A program made the translations under genes and the position numbers. Below the pieces are notes generated by a model. It was not told the origin of the DNA, searched no databases, and saw nothing but the letters and a program-made list of their open reading frames with translations. A stretch of 16,005 nucleotides of DNA from Deltaproteobacteria bacterium. GTDB taxonomy: Bacteria; Desulfobacterota; Binatia; Binatales; Binataceae. Numbering within the stretch: position 1 is the stretch's first letter; each line of letters opens with the position of its first letter. Of this stretch, positions 6,000 through 12,187 are shown piece after piece. Where the stretch lies: assembly GCA_003161515.1 (NCBI GenBank), contig PMOH01000442.1, positions 1-16,005 on the forward strand. Reading direction: 5' to 3'.

Positions 6000-8282
6000 T
6001 TAACGCGCCGGGATCGACGCGGCGCCCGGGATTTGCGCGAGCCATCGATTCAACTGCGAGAGCAGGTATTCGAGACGGCGCATCGAGTGCAGTTCGGCGA
6101 GGATCGCGCGCCGCTGATCGATGGTCCATGATCCGATTCGCGCGAATTCCCGCTCCTCGATCCGTGAGCCGAACTGCTCGAGCGGCTTTTGCAGGTCATC
6201 GGTTGAATGTGATCGCAGGATCGCCTGCGCTGCCGGGGCGCTGAGGCCGTCCTCGCTGCTGAAGAAGTCCAGCCACGACTGCAGATGCGGCCGAATCGCG
6301 TCGAGCACCGCCTTACGCGCCGACTCGGTCGCCGGGTCCAGTTGCGGTGTGGGAGTTACGATGCGTTCAGTCGCAATTGAGGCCAACCGATTCGCGATGC
6401 GACGCAACGCTCCTGCCGCCTCGACGATCGCGTTGTGATTGACCGTGCTGGTGCGGCCCTCCAATTGCGCATCATCCGCGACCTCCAGAATTTCGGCGAG
6501 CGCGCGCATCGTCCCCGAGTTAGCCTGCTGGATCTCATCCTCAGTCTTCGCAGCCGAACCGCCAGGCAACATCGAAAGCGTGGCGCGAACAACTTCTCGC
6601 AGCCGCGGCAACAGCGAATCGCCGGCGTATTCCGGCCACAACAGTAAGAAGACGATTCCAGCGATCAGCGTGCCGAGCATAACTCCCCAGATTCGCCACA
6701 GCGGCGCATAGACGTCGAGGGCGGGGCTCAAGCCGGCAAACGCCAACGCGAAGGTCGTGCCTATCTGCTTTCCTGCGTATGAAATACGTCCACTGCTGAG
6801 AGCAGCGTAGGACGAAACAAAGAAGACCGCGAACAATGCCATCATATATGCCGGAAGAGTTTCGAAGTTGGGCGTGACGATGATGATTGTCAGCAGAGTC
6901 AGTGCCCCGCCGATTATCACTCCGGCTATCCGCAGGATCATCTTGCGCAGCGACGCCCCGTAGGTCGGAAGCGCGGTTATCAATATCGTCGTCAGGATTG
7001 TGGATAGATCGGGACGCTGCGTGAAAAGGCCGATAACATAACCGATCACTACGCAGAGACCGACCTTCATCGAAAAGCGGACGACGTCAGGATCCAGGGC
7101 AGTCGAGTGCGGAACAGCATTCTTCGACGACGCCGCGGCGGGCGGCTGCGGAGGCTCATCGAGCAGCCGCTCGATATGCGCGGTAAGCACCGCCAGCGAA
7201 TCGTTGAACGATGCGAAATTCTCGATCTCCGCGGTACTCGCAGTGCCGACATACTTTGGTCTGATCTGAATGACGCGAGCGGCGAGAGCATCGAACGCCG
7301 CACGCGCCCGGGTCCGCGAGGCAGGAGGCCGCTGGTCAACCCCGACGGCAATATGCGTGAGGATTTCGCGAGCGATCTCGTCCAGCACCGCCGCAATCGC
7401 CTCTACCGTCATTTGAGTTTCAGGCCGTACCATGTCGCGAATCTCGTTCGGTACGTTCTGGCGCGCCGTGAATGTCAGGCGATCCACTTCGAGATTAATC
7501 CGCGCCACCCGCGTGATCGCCGCAAGCAGAATCGCATGGCGATGATCGGACGCACCCTCGGCGACGACTCGATTCAAAAGCTCCATGTGTGCCGGAAGAT
7601 CAGAAGTCGGCGGCGGAATCGGCGGCCGCGGCTGTCCCCGGCGATCCAGGTAATAATTTGAAGCCGCTAGCAGCCGCGAACGAGCCCGCGCAACGCTCGC
7701 TCCCAGCGCTTCAAGCAGGAGCGCTTCGCCGCGGTCCGGCCAAAGCCAGTTGTCGAAGAGAACAATCGTGCCGAAAGCGATCACGCTCCCGCCGAATTCT
7801 CCCGCGGCAGCCCAACCGATTTCGTCGGGTGCAAATGCGACGCCGTAGTAAATGAACAGGAACGTAACCTGGATGAGGAGCAGCGCTGCGCCCAGCTTAC
7901 GCGTCGTTCCCAGGTAGGTCGTGAACGTGACCAACGCGAACAGAAACGGGAGCATCAGCCACGGCGTTTCCGACAGTATCCCCGCCAGCACGACCGATGC
8001 TGCAAGCGTGATCGCTTCCGCGATCAGAAACGCGACCGCCTTGCGCAGAGACATCATCGGTCCCGCGCCCACCAGCAGCCACACGATGTACGTGCCGAGC
8101 TCGTTATTGACGTGACAGCTCGCGATCACACCTGCGCCGATCGTGCCCATCGTCGCAAGGCGAAGGGCGGTGCGCAATTTTCGTGAGCTGGGTGCAAGCT
8201 CCCGGGAGAGCAGCCCGGCAAGCTGATCGAACCAACCCGGCGTCTGCGCGAAGCGGATCTCCGGTTTGGCGAAGCCGGCCAT
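6000..8282 (-). CDS. mdtO: FUSC-family inner-membrane efflux transporter, MdtO/AaeB-like
   Basis: A 760-residue inner-membrane protein of the fusaric-acid-resistance (FUSC) family, expected to move aromatic acids or drugs as the inner-membrane part of a tripartite pump. It has two membrane blocks: residues about 40-180 (IVWLLVGAGPMMSLRKA, then several hydrophobic spans ending NWLWP) and about 405-550 (VGLCVVIGYVIGLF ... GTLIAGIVFLLLWPE). Both blocks end in a W-P motif, and the second follows the FUSC pattern. Soluble helical regions lie at 185-400 and 555-760. It is longer than E. coli MdtO or AaeB (both roughly 650-680 residues). It starts 1 nt after the MdtN-like stop (TGAAATG on the coding strand), so translation is probably coupled. 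The YtcA neighbour favours the MdtNOP type over AaeAB. Family sure, the exact symbol less so. Confidence 0.88.
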   Translation of the reverse strand: MAGFAKPEIRFAQTPGWFDQLAGLLSRELAPSSRKLRTALRLATMGTIGAGVIASCHVNNELGTYIVWLLVGAGPMMSLRKAVAFLIAEAITLAASVVLAGILSETPWLMLPFLFALVTFTTYLGTTRKLGAALLLIQVTFLFIYYGVAFAPDEIGWAAAGEFGGSVIAFGTIVLFDNWLWPDRGEALLLEALGASVARARSRLLAASNYYLDRRGQPRPPIPPPTSDLPAHMELLNRVVAEGASDHRHAILLAAITRVARINLEVDRLTFTARQNVPNEIRDMVRPETQMTVEAIAAVLDEIAREILTHIAVGVDQRPPASRTRARAAFDALAARVIQIRPKYVGTASTAEIENFASFNDSLAVLTAHIERLLDEPPQPPAAASSKNAVPHSTALDPDVVRFSMKVGLCVVIGYVIGLFTQRPDLSTILTTILITALPTYGASLRKMILRIAGVIIGGALTLLTIIIVTPNFETLPAYMMALFAVFFVSSYAALSSGRISYAGKQIGTTFALAFAGLSPALDVYAPLWRIWGVMLGTLIAGIVFLLLWPEYAGDSLLPRLREVVRATLSMLPGGSAAKTEDEIQQANSGTMRALAEILEVADDAQLEGRTSTVNHNAIVEAAGALRRIANRLASIATERIVTPTPQLDPATESARKAVLDAIRPHLQSWLDFFSSEDGLSAPAAQAILRSHSTDDLQKPLEQFGSRIEEREFARIGSWTIDQRRAILAELHSMRRLEYLLSQLNRWLAQIPGAASIPAR

Positions 8283-8283
8283 T

Positions 8284-9351
8284 TCAGCGGATGCTTTGCT
8301 CGTGTAAATCCCGATCGCGATAACCCTGGATCGTCACCACCGCCGTGGTGCCCATCCTGAACGGAAATTTCGGGTCGCGATCCTCGAGCACGATCCGCAC
8401 CGGAAAGCGCTGCGACAGCCGCACCCAGTTGAGCGTCGCCTCGGTCTGCGGCAGCCCCTGCACGGTCGCACCGTTTTCCTGGAACAGCGCCCATCCCACG
8501 CCTTGCACGCGTCCGCGAAAACGTTTGTTGGGATAGGCGAGAATAAAAACCTCGGCCGTCATCCCGGGCTGTATGTGCGAGAGAAATGTCTCGCGGAAAT
8601 TCGCGATCACGTACCATTTGCGATCGTCGATCAGGCTGACGACCTCGCGCCCTTCGTTGGCGTACTGGCCTTCCGCGATATTCAGATTGGTGACCCAGCC
8701 GTTGTACGGCGCACGCACGTAGCAGTAACCGACGTTGAGTTTCGCGTCGTAAACGGCCGCCTCGGCGGCTTTGCGTAGCGCGTTGATATCCCCATACTGG
8801 CCGAGCTGGTTTTGCGCCTTGCTGACATCCGAATGCGCGGCCTGCACCGCAGCCTCGGCGGCGCTGACCCGCGACCGCGCGTTGAAGACGTCGTTGGCGG
8901 TGACGAAATGCTTGGCCAGCAGCGGCTCGATCCGTTTCAGATATTGCGTCGCGTACGCGGCGTCAGCTTCGAGCCGCACCTGATCGGACTTCGCGGTCCG
9001 AATCGCGTCGTCGAGCGCCTTGATATTCAGCTCCGTCAATTGCAGCTTGGCGGTCGCGGCATCCAGCGCCGACTGATACGGCCGCGGATCGACCACGAAC
9101 AGCAGGTCGCCCTGCTTGACGTACTGATTATCGACGATCGGCAGTTCGGTGATCGGTCCGCTCACATGCGGCGCGATTCCGACCGAGTTGGCGCGAACGT
9201 AAGCGTCGTCGGTGCGCGGATACATATAGTAGAGGCGCGCGACGTACAGGCCGACCACGATCGTTGCAATCACGATCGCGGCGCTAATGAGATGGCCGGC
9301 GAATCGCAAGCTCAGCGGCGCTCTGGTCTCGATCCTGGTCGCAGTATTCAT
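8284..9351 (-). CDS. mdtN: HlyD-family periplasmic adaptor, MdtN/AaeA-like
   Basis: A 355-residue membrane-fusion protein that links the inner-membrane FUSC transporter to an outer-membrane channel. One N-terminal transmembrane segment (about 20-42) is followed by the family signature TDDAYVRAN (47-55), the first lipoyl half (ISGP-like VSGPITEL, then YVKQGDLLFVVDPR, 77-90), an alpha-helical hairpin (95-205), the second lipoyl half (VRAPYNGWVTNLNIAEGQY, 212-230) and beta-barrel/proximal domains to the end. Length and domain order are typical of EmrA/AaeA/MdtN proteins. Its ATG overlaps the stop of the YtcA-like gene by one base (TGATG on the coding strand), and the FUSC gene follows after 1 nt, a tightly coupled operon. 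Transported substrate cannot be deduced. Confidence 0.92.
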   Translation of the reverse strand: MNTATRIETRAPLSLRFAGHLISAAIVIATIVVGLYVARLYYMYPRTDDAYVRANSVGIAPHVSGPITELPIVDNQYVKQGDLLFVVDPRPYQSALDAATAKLQLTELNIKALDDAIRTAKSDQVRLEADAAYATQYLKRIEPLLAKHFVTANDVFNARSRVSAAEAAVQAAHSDVSKAQNQLGQYGDINALRKAAEAAVYDAKLNVGYCYVRAPYNGWVTNLNIAEGQYANEGREVVSLIDDRKWYVIANFRETFLSHIQPGMTAEVFILAYPNKRFRGRVQGVGWALFQENGATVQGLPQTEATLNWVRLSQRFPVRIVLEDRDPKFPFRMGTTAVVTIQGYRDRDLHEQSIR

Positions 9352-9626
9352 CAGATCCTATTGAAAAAGATGAGCCACACGATGCATCCGCTCAGGATCG
9401 TGAGGCTCGAATACACAATCGGCAGCGGCCACAGGTAAGGCTCGAGCCGCGTCACGACGAAGATTGTCCGAATCACGACGGTAATGATCGCGCCGCAGAT
9501 TGCGCAGAACAGCCAGCTCGGGAAATTCGCGCCCGCGACGTTCACCACGGGATCGCATCCCGCGACCAGCACGGCCGCGCCGATCGTTAGCGCGACTCGG
9601 TTGCTATCCGCGTAGAAGAATCGCAT
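9351..9626 (-). CDS. ytcA: YtcA-family small lipoprotein
   Basis: A 91-residue membrane protein that matches the YtcA family, found as the first gene of the E. coli ytcA-mdtNOP locus. A short hydrophobic N-terminus leads to VAGC with Cys24, a plausible lipobox, and the next residue is Asp, which in E. coli is the inner-membrane retention signal for lipoproteins. The family-typical FPSWLFCAICGAIITVVIR (35-53) forms one span and LPIVYSSLTILSGCIVWLIFF (68-88) a second. Its stop overlaps the adaptor start by one base. A TATATT box ends 6 nt before its ATG and no Shine-Dalgarno is seen, suggesting a leaderless transcript. Its role in the pump is not established even in E. coli. The operon position strongly supports the call. 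Confidence 0.8.
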   Translation of the reverse strand: MRFFYADSNRVALTIGAAVLVAGCDPVVNVAGANFPSWLFCAICGAIITVVIRTIFVVTRLEPYLWPLPIVYSSLTILSGCIVWLIFFNRI

Positions 9627-9632
9627 GCGGGA

Positions 9633-9638
9633 AATATA
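9633..9638 (-). promoter_or_regulatory. -10 box of the efflux operon, possibly leaderless
   Basis: TATATT on the minus strand, separated by 6 nt from the ATG of the ytcA-like gene. That spacing puts the transcription start at the ATG. I find no good -35 box at 16-18 bp (TTTACA occurs, but only 12 bp away), so this may be an activator-dependent promoter. Confidence 0.4.
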
Positions 9639-9647
9639 CGCGCCGGA

Positions 9648-9676
9648 TTGTGTAAACGCACGTTGCGCGATTCAAT
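9648..9676 (+). promoter_or_regulatory. Candidate promoter of the outer-membrane factor gene
   Basis: TTGTGT (9648-9653) and TTCAAT (9671-9676) are 17 bp apart in the 87-bp divergent region between the ytcA-like and TolC-family genes. Transcription would start near 9683, about 30 nt before the preferred ATG. Matches to consensus are partial (3/6 and 4/6). Confidence 0.3.
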
Positions 9677-9713
9677 GTTTCCGGACCGCACCTTAGTGCC
9701 TTGGGGATGTTCT

Positions 9714-11210
9714 ATGAGATTTGATTTTGATATGCGTCGCGCCCGGTGGAAGCTTGTGCTGGCCGCCCTGAGTTTCTCGTTATGTGCGAACGGCTGCACT
9801 TATTTTGCCGATCAGCCCGAAGTGTACCCCGAGAAATTCGCGCCGATCGAATCCGATCGCGCATGGACCCCAAGGTCCGGCGCCGCCAACGAATACGTGA
9901 TCCCGATGCAGGCGCGGCCGCCAAGCACTCTCCCCGAGCCGCGCGCCACCGCATCCGGCAACAAATACGACCTGTACGCGCTTATCGACATCGCGCTCAG
10001 CAACAATCCCGACACGCGGCAGACCTGGTATCAAGCTCGCGCCGCCGCTGATGCATACGGAGTCTCGCGCGCGCCGTACTATCCCGTCATCAGCGCGCAG
10101 ATCCCCGGCGGATACGAGCGCCAACTCTTCGAGCTGCCGGGCCAGAACGCCGTCCTCAAGCAATGGCAGATTACGCCCGCCCTCGTGTTCACCTACACCT
10201 TGATCGACTTCGGCCGCCGCGACGCCGGCGCCGCCGCCGCGCGCGCGCAACTCGCCGCCGCGAATTTTTCATTCAACCGCAAGCTGCAGGATGTCGTCTT
10301 CGCAACCCAGCGCGCCTTCTATTCAATCGGCGCGGCGAAGGCCGCCGTGCTGGCCGCCGAACAAAACCTCGAACTGGCGAAAACTGACGACGACTCCGTC
10401 AGCCGGCGCGTCGATCTCGGGCTCGCCACTCAGCCCGAGTTGCTGCTCGTTCGCCAGCGGGTCGCGCAATCGCGGTTCGATCTCGCCAGCGCCCATCTGC
10501 TGGTGCGTGAGGCGCAGGCGAACATGGCCGTCGCGCTGGGCGTCGCCGCCAACACCGCGCTTGACGTTCCGACGCTCGACAGCCTCCCGATTCCCGCTGG
10601 CCTCGGCAGCGAAGTCGATCAGCTGATCGAAACCTCGCTGCGTAGTCGTCCCGATCTTGCGGCCCAGGTCGCGACCCTCGACGCGCGCCGCGCCGACGTC
10701 GCACGCACCAAAGCGGCCTTCTATCCAACCGTGGGAGTCACGGGCAGCTACGGCGAACAGAGTTGGAACTACCGGATCGACGGCACCCCAAAGGTCAATG
10801 ACACCCAGCCCCAATACGCCGGACTGCTGTCCGTCAACTGGGACCTCTTCACCGGGTTCAAACGCCTCAACGACGTCCGTCAGGCCGAGGCCGCGCGCGA
10901 CGCCGCCGGCGCGCAACTTAAGTCGCTCGAGGTCGACGCGATCAGCTCCGTATGGCGCGCGTACTACGAGTTCCAGACCGCGCTCAGCCGCTACGACTAC
11001 GCCAAGGCCCTGCTCGCCGCGTCGCAGGAGAGTTACGCCGCCAACCTCGACACCTATCGGCAGGGTCTCAGCACTATCGTCGAGTTGCTGACCGCCGATC
11101 GCGATCTCGCCAACGCGCGCTACACGATAGTGCAGAGCCGCGCCGACCTGCTGACCTCGTCAGCCGCCGTCGCATACGCCGTAGGAGCCATCGAAATGCC
11201 ACGCCCGTAA
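9714..11210 (+). CDS. TolC-family outer-membrane efflux factor (MdtP-like)
   Basis: A 498-residue outer-membrane channel protein, the third part of the pump encoded divergently. It has an N-terminal signal segment (RRARWKLVLAALSFSLCANGC), in which Cys28 may be lipidated (ANGC is an atypical lipobox). Two OEP repeats follow: one at about 75-270 (IDIALSNNPDTRQTWYQ ... FTYTLIDFGRRDA ... VDLGLATQPELLLVRQ) and one at about 290-490 (RSRPDLAAQVATLDARRADV ... LSVNWDLFTGFKRLNDVRQAEA ... YRQGLSTIVELLTADRDLANARY). The paired 'lidFGrr' and 'dLFtGf' motifs are typical of the family. The frame extends upstream to 9648; I prefer the ATG at 9714 because GGGGA lies about 7 nt before it. An ATG at 9732 would give a cleaner signal peptide. 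A hairpin terminator follows at 11283. It is transcribed away from mdtN/mdtO, unlike E. coli. Confidence 0.88.
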   Translation: MRFDFDMRRARWKLVLAALSFSLCANGCTYFADQPEVYPEKFAPIESDRAWTPRSGAANEYVIPMQARPPSTLPEPRATASGNKYDLYALIDIALSNNPDTRQTWYQARAAADAYGVSRAPYYPVISAQIPGGYERQLFELPGQNAVLKQWQITPALVFTYTLIDFGRRDAGAAAARAQLAAANFSFNRKLQDVVFATQRAFYSIGAAKAAVLAAEQNLELAKTDDDSVSRRVDLGLATQPELLLVRQRVAQSRFDLASAHLLVREAQANMAVALGVAANTALDVPTLDSLPIPAGLGSEVDQLIETSLRSRPDLAAQVATLDARRADVARTKAAFYPTVGVTGSYGEQSWNYRIDGTPKVNDTQPQYAGLLSVNWDLFTGFKRLNDVRQAEAARDAAGAQLKSLEVDAISSVWRAYYEFQTALSRYDYAKALLAASQESYAANLDTYRQGLSTIVELLTADRDLANARYTIVQSRADLLTSSAAVAYAVGAIEMPRP

Positions 11211-11282
11211 CGCGTTGGTAACAAAAGGCACAATCGCGATGGCAGGAATCTGCTGCATGCAGTCGCGCGGCTGCCTTCACCG

Positions 11283-11306
11283 ACTCTGCGCAAATAGCGG
11301 AGTTTT
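11283..11306 (+). terminator. Terminator after the outer-membrane factor gene
   Basis: ACTCTGC and GCGGAGT form a 7-bp stem (one G-U pair) with a 7-nt loop and run into TTTT. It lies about 70 nt after the stop codon at 11210. Confidence 0.55.
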
Positions 11307-11340
11307 CGCGAGAAAAAGGCCTTCTTTTGCGAATCGCAAA
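11303..11340 (+). promoter_or_regulatory. Palindromic sites placed like a sigma-54 activator (UAS) region
   Basis: TTTGCGAATCGCAAA (11326-11340) is a perfect 7-1-7 inverted repeat. A related imperfect one, TTTTCGCGAGAAAA (11303-11316, 12 of 14 symmetric), sits 23-24 bp upstream, about two helical turns. Their centres lie near -88 and -111 relative to the predicted sigma-54 start at 11421, where enhancer-binding activators usually bind. The left site overlaps the T-run of the preceding terminator. The binding protein is unknown, and none is encoded in the window. Confidence 0.4.
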
Positions 11341-11394
11341 TGACTCCGACTGCACCGATCGAAAATAGTTGAATGAAATAAACACTTCGGTCAC

Positions 11395-11410
11395 TGGCAC
11401 CACCCTTGCT
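11395..11410 (+). promoter_or_regulatory. Sigma-54 (RpoN) type -24/-12 promoter
   Basis: TGGCACCACCCTTGCT matches the RpoN consensus TGGCAC-N5-TTGCW in every defined position except the weakly conserved G after TGGCAC. The GG and GC are exactly 10 nt apart. The predicted start is near 11421, giving a leader of about 29 nt that holds the strong Shine-Dalgarno (11435-11441) of the gene at 11450. An AT-rich stretch (11360-11392) lies between it and the upstream palindrome and could allow DNA bending. Confidence 0.75.
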
Positions 11411-11449
11411 CTCTCCCTGCTGTCAAACGAATTTAGGGAGGACACGAAA

Positions 11450-11623
11450 ATGGCTGCTACCACGATTAATCAGAGGCTCGCAGGATTTCAGCAGGTGAAG
11501 GAGCAGACCGAGACCGTCGCAGCGGATCGCATCGCGCAGAACAGCGTGCTCAGCGAATTGCCCGGTGTCGCGTTCGCGTTCCTGACCTTGGCGTACATCG
11601 TTCTTTCGTTCGTGAGCCTGTAA
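11450..11623 (+). CDS. 57-aa membrane protein under a sigma-54 promoter, unknown function
   Basis: A 57-residue protein, MAATTINQRLAGFQQVKEQT at the start. The first 35 residues are polar and probably helical (QQVKEQTETVAADRIAQNSV). The last about 20 (LPGVAFAFLTLAYIVLSFVSL) form one hydrophobic span that ends at the C-terminus, so it looks tail-anchored with the polar part in the cytoplasm. The ATG at 11450 is preceded by AGGGAGG with 8 nt spacing, one of the best ribosome sites in the window, and by a sigma-54 promoter whose start would be at about 11421. The frame is open from an ATG at 11369, but that lies upstream of the promoter. I do not recognise a family. Expression is probably condition-dependent, switched by an RpoN activator; the function is unknown. 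Confidence 0.75.
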   Translation: MAATTINQRLAGFQQVKEQTETVAADRIAQNSVLSELPGVAFAFLTLAYIVLSFVSL

Positions 11624-11859
11624 GCAAAGACGCATCGCATACTACGCACGGGAAGAAACCGGTTCCAGGCGAATCAAATCGACTTCGAATCCGACTTCCC
11701 GCAGCGTTTCTCAACAACCTCTCCGACAGATGCGCGCGTCGCGGCACGAAGGCACCGGCGAATAGCTAGTGCGGCTCGGAAGCAAAGGACAATCGACCTT
11801 GGATCGCGCGCTGTTAGAAATCGACCGCAAGGTCCCACACGCGCAAGTGAGTTAGTAAA

Positions 11860-11958
11860 ATGGAAGTTCTATCATTGCTGGCAGGACTGGCTATAGCGGT
11901 TGTAATAATCGCCCGCCCGGCCAAACCATATTTCAAAAGACCCAGCGTCGAACGGTAA
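11860..11958 (+). CDS. Putative 32-aa membrane peptide
   Basis: A short frame coding for MEVLSLLAGLAIAVVIIARP followed by a basic tail (AKPYFKRPSVER). One hydrophobic span at residues 3-18 and a positively charged C-terminus suggest an inner-membrane peptide with the tail inside the cytoplasm. The AAGTGAG before the ATG is only a weak ribosome site. It ends 26 nt before a strong terminator and is 236 nt after the 57-aa gene, with no promoter I can name, so it may be read from the same sigma-54 transcript. The size and single span recall KdpF, but no kdpA follows and the sequence does not match. Could be chance; kept because of hydrophobic pattern and terminator placement. Confidence 0.4.
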   Translation: MEVLSLLAGLAIAVVIIARPAKPYFKRPSVER

Positions 11959-11983
11959 CCCCGCTCGTCCACGAAATCCCATC

Positions 11984-12034
11984 GCGGGGCAGAAGCGCGA
12001 ACCGTATCGCGACTCCGCCCCGCGCTCGTTTTTT
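11984..12034 (+). terminator. Strong intrinsic terminator
   Basis: GCGGGGC (11984-11990) pairs with GCCCCGC (12017-12023), with inner pairing of GCGCGA against TCGCG. It is followed by GCTCG and six T residues (12029-12034). It closes the small-protein locus on the plus strand. Confidence 0.75.
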
Positions 12035-12147
12035 CCCGCGCAGCATTCTAGACTTACTCTGAGCGCCCATCGGCGAGGTTCGCTCGCTGAGCTCCAAGGA
12101 TTACCTGATGCGGCGGCGCGAAAAGTCAGATCACCTCAGGTTAGTTA

Positions 12148-12187
12148 AAGCGGTGACGAAGGGAGCAAGCTCCATTCGCCACCGCTT
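12148..12187 (-). terminator. Long hairpin overlapping the HEAT-protein stop codon
   Basis: Arms AAGCGGTG-A-CGAA-G-GGAGC and GCTCC-A-TTCG-C-CACCGCTT pair in 17 of 19 positions with a 2-nt gap between arms, so the real loop is a few bases larger. The stop codon (12186-12188) is inside the stem base. On the minus strand the stem is followed by TAACTAACC, so there is no proper T-run; it may terminate weakly or protect the mRNA 3' end. Confidence 0.5.

Noticed and set aside
11369..11449. Upstream ATG that would lengthen the 57-aa protein to 84 residues
   Set aside because: The extension covers the sigma-54 promoter and the Shine-Dalgarno sequence, so it would not be on the predicted transcript.
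11769..11855. 28-codon GTG frame just before the 32-aa peptide
   Set aside because: No ribosome site and no hydrophobic or other recognisable pattern; likely chance.
11860..11958. Identification of the 32-aa peptide as KdpF
   Set aside because: No kdpA, kdpB or kdpC follows, and the KdpF core pattern with its Tyr-Leu and Pro-Glu end is absent.
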